Notes under the pieces: generated by a model
Told to the model about the DNA's origin: nothing
The model's database searches: none
The model's input: the letters and a program-made list of their open reading frames with translations, nothing else
Source of the DNA: Mycobacteriales bacterium
GTDB lineage: Bacteria > Actinomycetota > Actinomycetes > Mycobacteriales > CADCTP01
Assembly (NCBI GenBank): GCA_035995165.1
Contig: DASYKU010000120.1
Coordinates: forward strand, 1-56,405
Length of the DNA: 56,405 bases
Direction of reading: 5' to 3'
Made by a program: the position numbers and the translations under genes
Shown here: positions 53,690 to 56,405 of the stretch, piece by piece
Numbering within the stretch: the first letter of the stretch is position 1
Layout of the letters: each line of letters opens with the position of its first letter

Positions 53690-54352
53690 GTGTCCACTGT
53701 GGACACTGAGTTGGTCGTACCGCCGCACGCCGCCGCGGTCTTCGGTCCCGCCGTCGACCGGGCGGCGGCGTACGCGCGGCTGCTGGCGACCGACGGCACC
53801 ATCCGCGGGCTGATCGGCCCGCGGGAGGTGCCCCGGCTCTGGGACCGGCACCTGCTCAACTCGGCTGCGATCGCCGCGCTGGTCCCGGACCGGGCCCGCG
53901 TCGTCGACGTCGGCAGCGGGGCTGGCCTGCCCGGCATCCCGCTCGCGCTGGCCCGGCCGGACTTGCGCGTGACCTTGCTGGAGCCGCTGGCCCGGCGGGC
54001 CGCCTTCCTCACCGAGTGCGTCGAGCAGCTCGGCCTGGACACCGTGACGGTGGTCCGGGGCCGGGCCGAGGAGGGCCACATCCGGCGGGAGCTCGGTGGC
54101 GCCGACGTGGTGACCGCCCGTGCGGTCGCACCCCTGGACAAGCTGGCCGGCTGGTGCCTCCCGCTGCTGCGCTCCGGTGGTCTGCTGCTGGCGCTGAAGG
54201 GGTCGACCGCGGCGGAAGAGCTGGCCGCGGTCCAACCGCTGGCCGACGCGGCGGACGCCGTGGTCACCGAGGTAGGAGATCCGCCCGCGACGGTGGTCGT
54301 CGTGACCAGGGGTACGGTGCGGGCGACGGCACGAGGAGGCCGAGCACGGTGA
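53690..54352 (+). CDS. rsmG: 16S rRNA (guanine(527)-N(7))-methyltransferase RsmG
   Basis: 220 residues. SAM motif [20 protein letters not shown], then [34 protein letters not shown] and GGLLLALKG. It methylates G527 of 16S rRNA; loss gives low-level streptomycin resistance in other actinobacteria. GTG 53690 starts inside a perfect 17-bp palindrome; the alternative GTG 53699 is also within it. It overlaps parA by 4 bp. Confidence 0.95.
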   Translation: MSTVDTELVVPPHAAAVFGPAVDRAAAYARLLATDGTIRGLIGPREVPRLWDRHLLNSAAIAALVPDRARVVDVGSGAGLPGIPLALARPDLRVTLLEPLARRAAFLTECVEQLGLDTVTVVRGRAEEGHIRRELGGADVVTARAVAPLDKLAGWCLPLLRSGGLLLALKGSTAAEELAAVQPLADAADAVVTEVGDPPATVVVVTRGTVRATARGGRAR

Positions 54353-55485
54353 CGAGCACGGGGGCTACCCACCGATCCGGACCGATCGGATGGCCGATAC
54401 CGCCCACACCGGACGTCCTGCCCGTGACCGGCACGCCGGCCCCGGTCGGGTGGTTCGGGTCCCGGAGCGGCGGCGAGTCGCACTCCGCGGACGATGACAC
54501 CAGCGAGGATGAGACCGTGACCGAGCTCGATGCCAGCCGGACGCGGATCAGGAGCGTCCTGGACGACGCGGTCGGGTCGGCGCCGCCGGAGAACGACAGC
54601 TTCGACACCCCGATAATGCGCGAGGCCGCGCAGGCTGTCCGGGTCCGCAACACCGGGGGCGAGGACACGTTCCCCCGCCCGACCCACCGCCGGGTCATGA
54701 CGGTGGCCAACCAGAAGGGCGGCGTCGGCAAGACGACCAGCACGGTGAACCTCGCCGTCGCGCTGTCCATGCACGGGCTGCGCGTGCTGGTCATCGACCT
54801 CGACCCGCAGGGCAACGCGAGCACCGGCCTCGGCGTCGAGCACTCCAGCGGGACGCCCTCGATCTACGAGGTGCTGGTCGACGGGATGCCGCTGGCCGAG
54901 GCCGCGGTGCCGGTCGAGCAGGCGCCGAACCTCTGGTGCGTGCCGGCCACGATCGACCTGGCCGGCGCCGAGATCGAGCTGGTCTCGGTGGTGGCCCGGG
55001 AGCACCGGCTGCGCCGGGCGATCGCCGCGTACAGCACCGAGGTCGACTACATCCTGGTCGACTGCCCGCCCTCGCTCGGCCTGCTCACGGTCAACGCGCT
55101 CGTCGCCGGCGACGAGGTGCTCATCCCGATCCAGTGCGAGTACTACGCGCTGGAGGGCCTGGGCCAGCTCCTGAACAACATCGAGCTGATCAAGTCGCAC
55201 CTCAACAGCGGCCTGCTGATCTCCACCATCCTGCTGACCATGTACGACGGGCGCACCAAGCTCGCCGACCAGGTCGCCCAGGAGGTCCGCAACCACTTCG
55301 GCGAGCTGGTCCTCGACGTCGTCATCCCCAGATCGGTCCGGGTGTCGGAGGCACCCGGATATGGTCAGTCGGTGATGACGTACGACCCGGGTTCGCGGGG
55401 TGCGCTGACCTACTACGAGGCGGCCCGTGAGCTCGCCGACCGCGGCAGCCGGCTGGCGCCGATGGCGCCGCGGGAGCCGGTGTGA
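54349..55485 (+). CDS. parA: chromosome partitioning ATPase ParA (Soj)
   Basis: 378 residues. A long N-terminal region (about 1-110) is followed by the ATPase with deviant Walker [54 protein letters not shown] and [18 protein letters not shown]. With ParB and parS it segregates chromosomes. GTG 54349 overlaps the rsmG stop; later starts such as GTG 54517 would give a more ordinary length. It overlaps parB (GTGA). Confidence 0.96.
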   Translation: MTSTGATHRSGPIGWPIPPTPDVLPVTGTPAPVGWFGSRSGGESHSADDDTSEDETVTELDASRTRIRSVLDDAVGSAPPENDSFDTPIMREAAQAVRVRNTGGEDTFPRPTHRRVMTVANQKGGVGKTTSTVNLAVALSMHGLRVLVIDLDPQGNASTGLGVEHSSGTPSIYEVLVDGMPLAEAAVPVEQAPNLWCVPATIDLAGAEIELVSVVAREHRLRRAIAAYSTEVDYILVDCPPSLGLLTVNALVAGDEVLIPIQCEYYALEGLGQLLNNIELIKSHLNSGLLISTILLTMYDGRTKLADQVAQEVRNHFGELVLDVVIPRSVRVSEAPGYGQSVMTYDPGSRGALTYYEAARELADRGSRLAPMAPREPV

Positions 55486-56405
55486 GCCGTCGGGGCGGGC
55501 TCGGCAAGGGGCTCGGGGCGCTGATCCCGACTGCTCCGGTCGAGACGCCGCCGGTCGAGGTCGCTCCGGTCGCGGACCCACCCGCCTCGTCGCCCTCGCC
55601 CGCCTCGTCGCCCTCGCCGTCGCCGTCGCCTCCGCCGGTGCCAGTCGCGCAGGAGCCGGCGGCGGTGCCGGGGGCGAGCTTCCGAGAGGTGCCGATCGCT
55701 GCGATCCGGCCGAACGCGAAGCAGCCCCGCCAGGTCTTCGACGAGGACGCGCAGGACGAGCTCAAGACCTCGATCCGCGAGTTCGGCCTGCTGCAGCCGG
55801 TGGTCGTCCGCGAGACCGGCCCGGGCGCGTACGAGCTGGTGATGGGTGAGCGGCGGTGGCGGGCCAGCCGCGAACTCGGCCTGGCCACGATCCCGGCGAT
55901 CGTGCGGGACACCGCCGACGACGCGATGCTGCGCGACGCGCTGCTGGAGAACCTGCACCGGGCCCAGCTGAACCCGCTGGAAGAGGCGGCGGCGTACCGG
56001 CAGCTGCTGGACGAATTCGGCACCACCCACGAGGAGCTGGCCGGCCGCATCGGCCGCAGCCGCTCCCAGGTGACCAACACGATCCGGCTGCTCAACCTGC
56101 CGGTGCCGGTCCAGCGCCGGGTCGCGGCCGGGGTGCTCTCGGCCGGGCACGCCCGGGCGCTGCTCACCCTCGACGACGCCGAGGCGCAGGACGCGCTGGC
56201 CACCCGGATCGTGGCCGAGGGCCTCTCGGTCCGGGCGGTCGAGGAGCTGGTCGCCCTGGCCGCCCACGAGAAGCCGACCCCGACCCGGTCCGCGCCGGCC
56301 CGCCGGGTCAGTGCGCCCGCGCTCACCGACCTGGCCGACCGGCTCTCCGACAACTTCGACACCCGGGTCAAGGTCGAGCTCGGCCGCCGCAAGGGCAAGA
56401 TCGTC
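55482..56405 (+). CDS. parB: chromosome partitioning protein ParB (C-terminus outside window)
   Basis: 308 residues are visible and the gene continues past the right edge. [20 protein letters not shown] at the start, a Pro/Ser linker, then the CTPase/N-domain ([22 protein letters not shown] with the Arg-rich CTP motif, [14 protein letters not shown]) and the HTH ([20 protein letters not shown]). It binds parS, slides on DNA with CTP, and works with ParA. GTG start overlapping parA. Confidence 0.96.
   Translation, partial: MSRRGGLGKGLGALIPTAPVETPPVEVAPVADPPASSPSPASSPSPSPSPPPVPVAQEPAAVPGASFREVPIAAIRPNAKQPRQVFDEDAQDELKTSIREFGLLQPVVVRETGPGAYELVMGERRWRASRELGLATIPAIVRDTADDAMLRDALLENLHRAQLNPLEEAAAYRQLLDEFGTTHEELAGRIGRSRSQVTNTIRLLNLPVPVQRRVAAGVLSAGHARALLTLDDAEAQDALATRIVAEGLSVRAVEELVALAAHEKPTPTRSAPARRVSAPALTDLADRLSDNFDTRVKVELGRRKGKIV

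Noticed and set aside
53075-56405. parS site near parAB
   Set aside because: No match to TGTTTCACGTGAAAC was seen by eye here or elsewhere in the window; parS sites may lie outside it.

Overview
The window is about 56 kb of very GC-rich DNA with the gene order of an actinobacterial replication-origin region. Evidence is dnaA-dnaN-gnd-recF-DUF721 next to gyrB-gyrA, rpmH-rnpA-yidD-yidC-jag-rsmG-parA-parB on the other side of dnaA, and the pknB-pknA-pbpA-rodA-pstP-fhaB-fhaA-tRNA-Leu cluster further out. Many genes start with GTG, and short GTGA/ATGA overlaps are frequent. The sequence is inverted relative to the usual map: dnaA, dnaN, recF, gyrB and gyrA are on the minus strand. gnd between dnaN and recF and a class E sortase fit a Streptomyces/Frankia-like actinomycete rather than Mycobacterium; the genus cannot be given from the sequence.

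Layout. 1-11 kb is accessory: a truncated flavin monooxygenase, lon with an HspR-type operator, a glycoside hydrolase 32 remnant, a DUF4232 lipoprotein with a decayed duplicate, a DUF4037 protein, a HAD phosphatase, a thioesterase, a CARDB surface protein, an ECF42 sigma factor with its DGPF/YciI partner, and a CoA-transferase. 11.1-20.6 kb holds tRNA-Leu(CAG) and the envelope-signalling operon fhaA-fhaB-pstP-rodA-pbpA-pknA-pknB, nearly all coupled by overlaps. 20.7-25.4 kb (minus) is pabA, a small membrane protein, a 1015-residue sortase and a DUF881 protein, divergent from crgA. 25.7-29.4 kb has a DnaA-box cluster, a PH-like protein, rhomboid protease, cyclophilin, DUF2020 lipoprotein and paired fluoride channels. 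29.4-35.6 kb is a second accessory block: winged-helix protein, small kinase plus nucleotidyltransferase, NUDIX, BAAT-like hydrolase, VOC, HemK-like methyltransferase and histidine phosphatase. 35.9-41.9 kb is tRNA-Ala, DLW-39, tRNA-Ile, DUF3566, gyrA and gyrB. An alpha/beta hydrolase and a secreted sulfatase sit between gyrB and DUF721. 44.7-50.4 kb is DUF721, recF, gnd, dnaN, oriC and dnaA. 50.7-56.4 kb (plus) is the rpmH-to-parB run, with parB cut by the window end.

The genes form three functional groups: replication initiation and chromosome segregation (dnaA, dnaN, recF, DUF721, gyrase, parAB); protein insertion and RNA maturation (rnpA, yidD, yidC, jag, rsmG); and phosphorylation control of growth and division (pknA/B, pstP, FHA proteins, rodA, pbpA, crgA).

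The most unusual signals are: tandem repeats resembling neighbouring gene 3' ends in all four convergent gaps longer than 40 bp; a second DnaA-box cluster about 23 kb from oriC; the sortase with about 780 disordered residues before its membrane segment; a recurring GTCCAC-GTGGAC palindrome; and seven genes with a TANNNT hexamer 6-8 nt before the start codon, which looks like leaderless transcription. No wholly new multi-gene system with a clear function was found.
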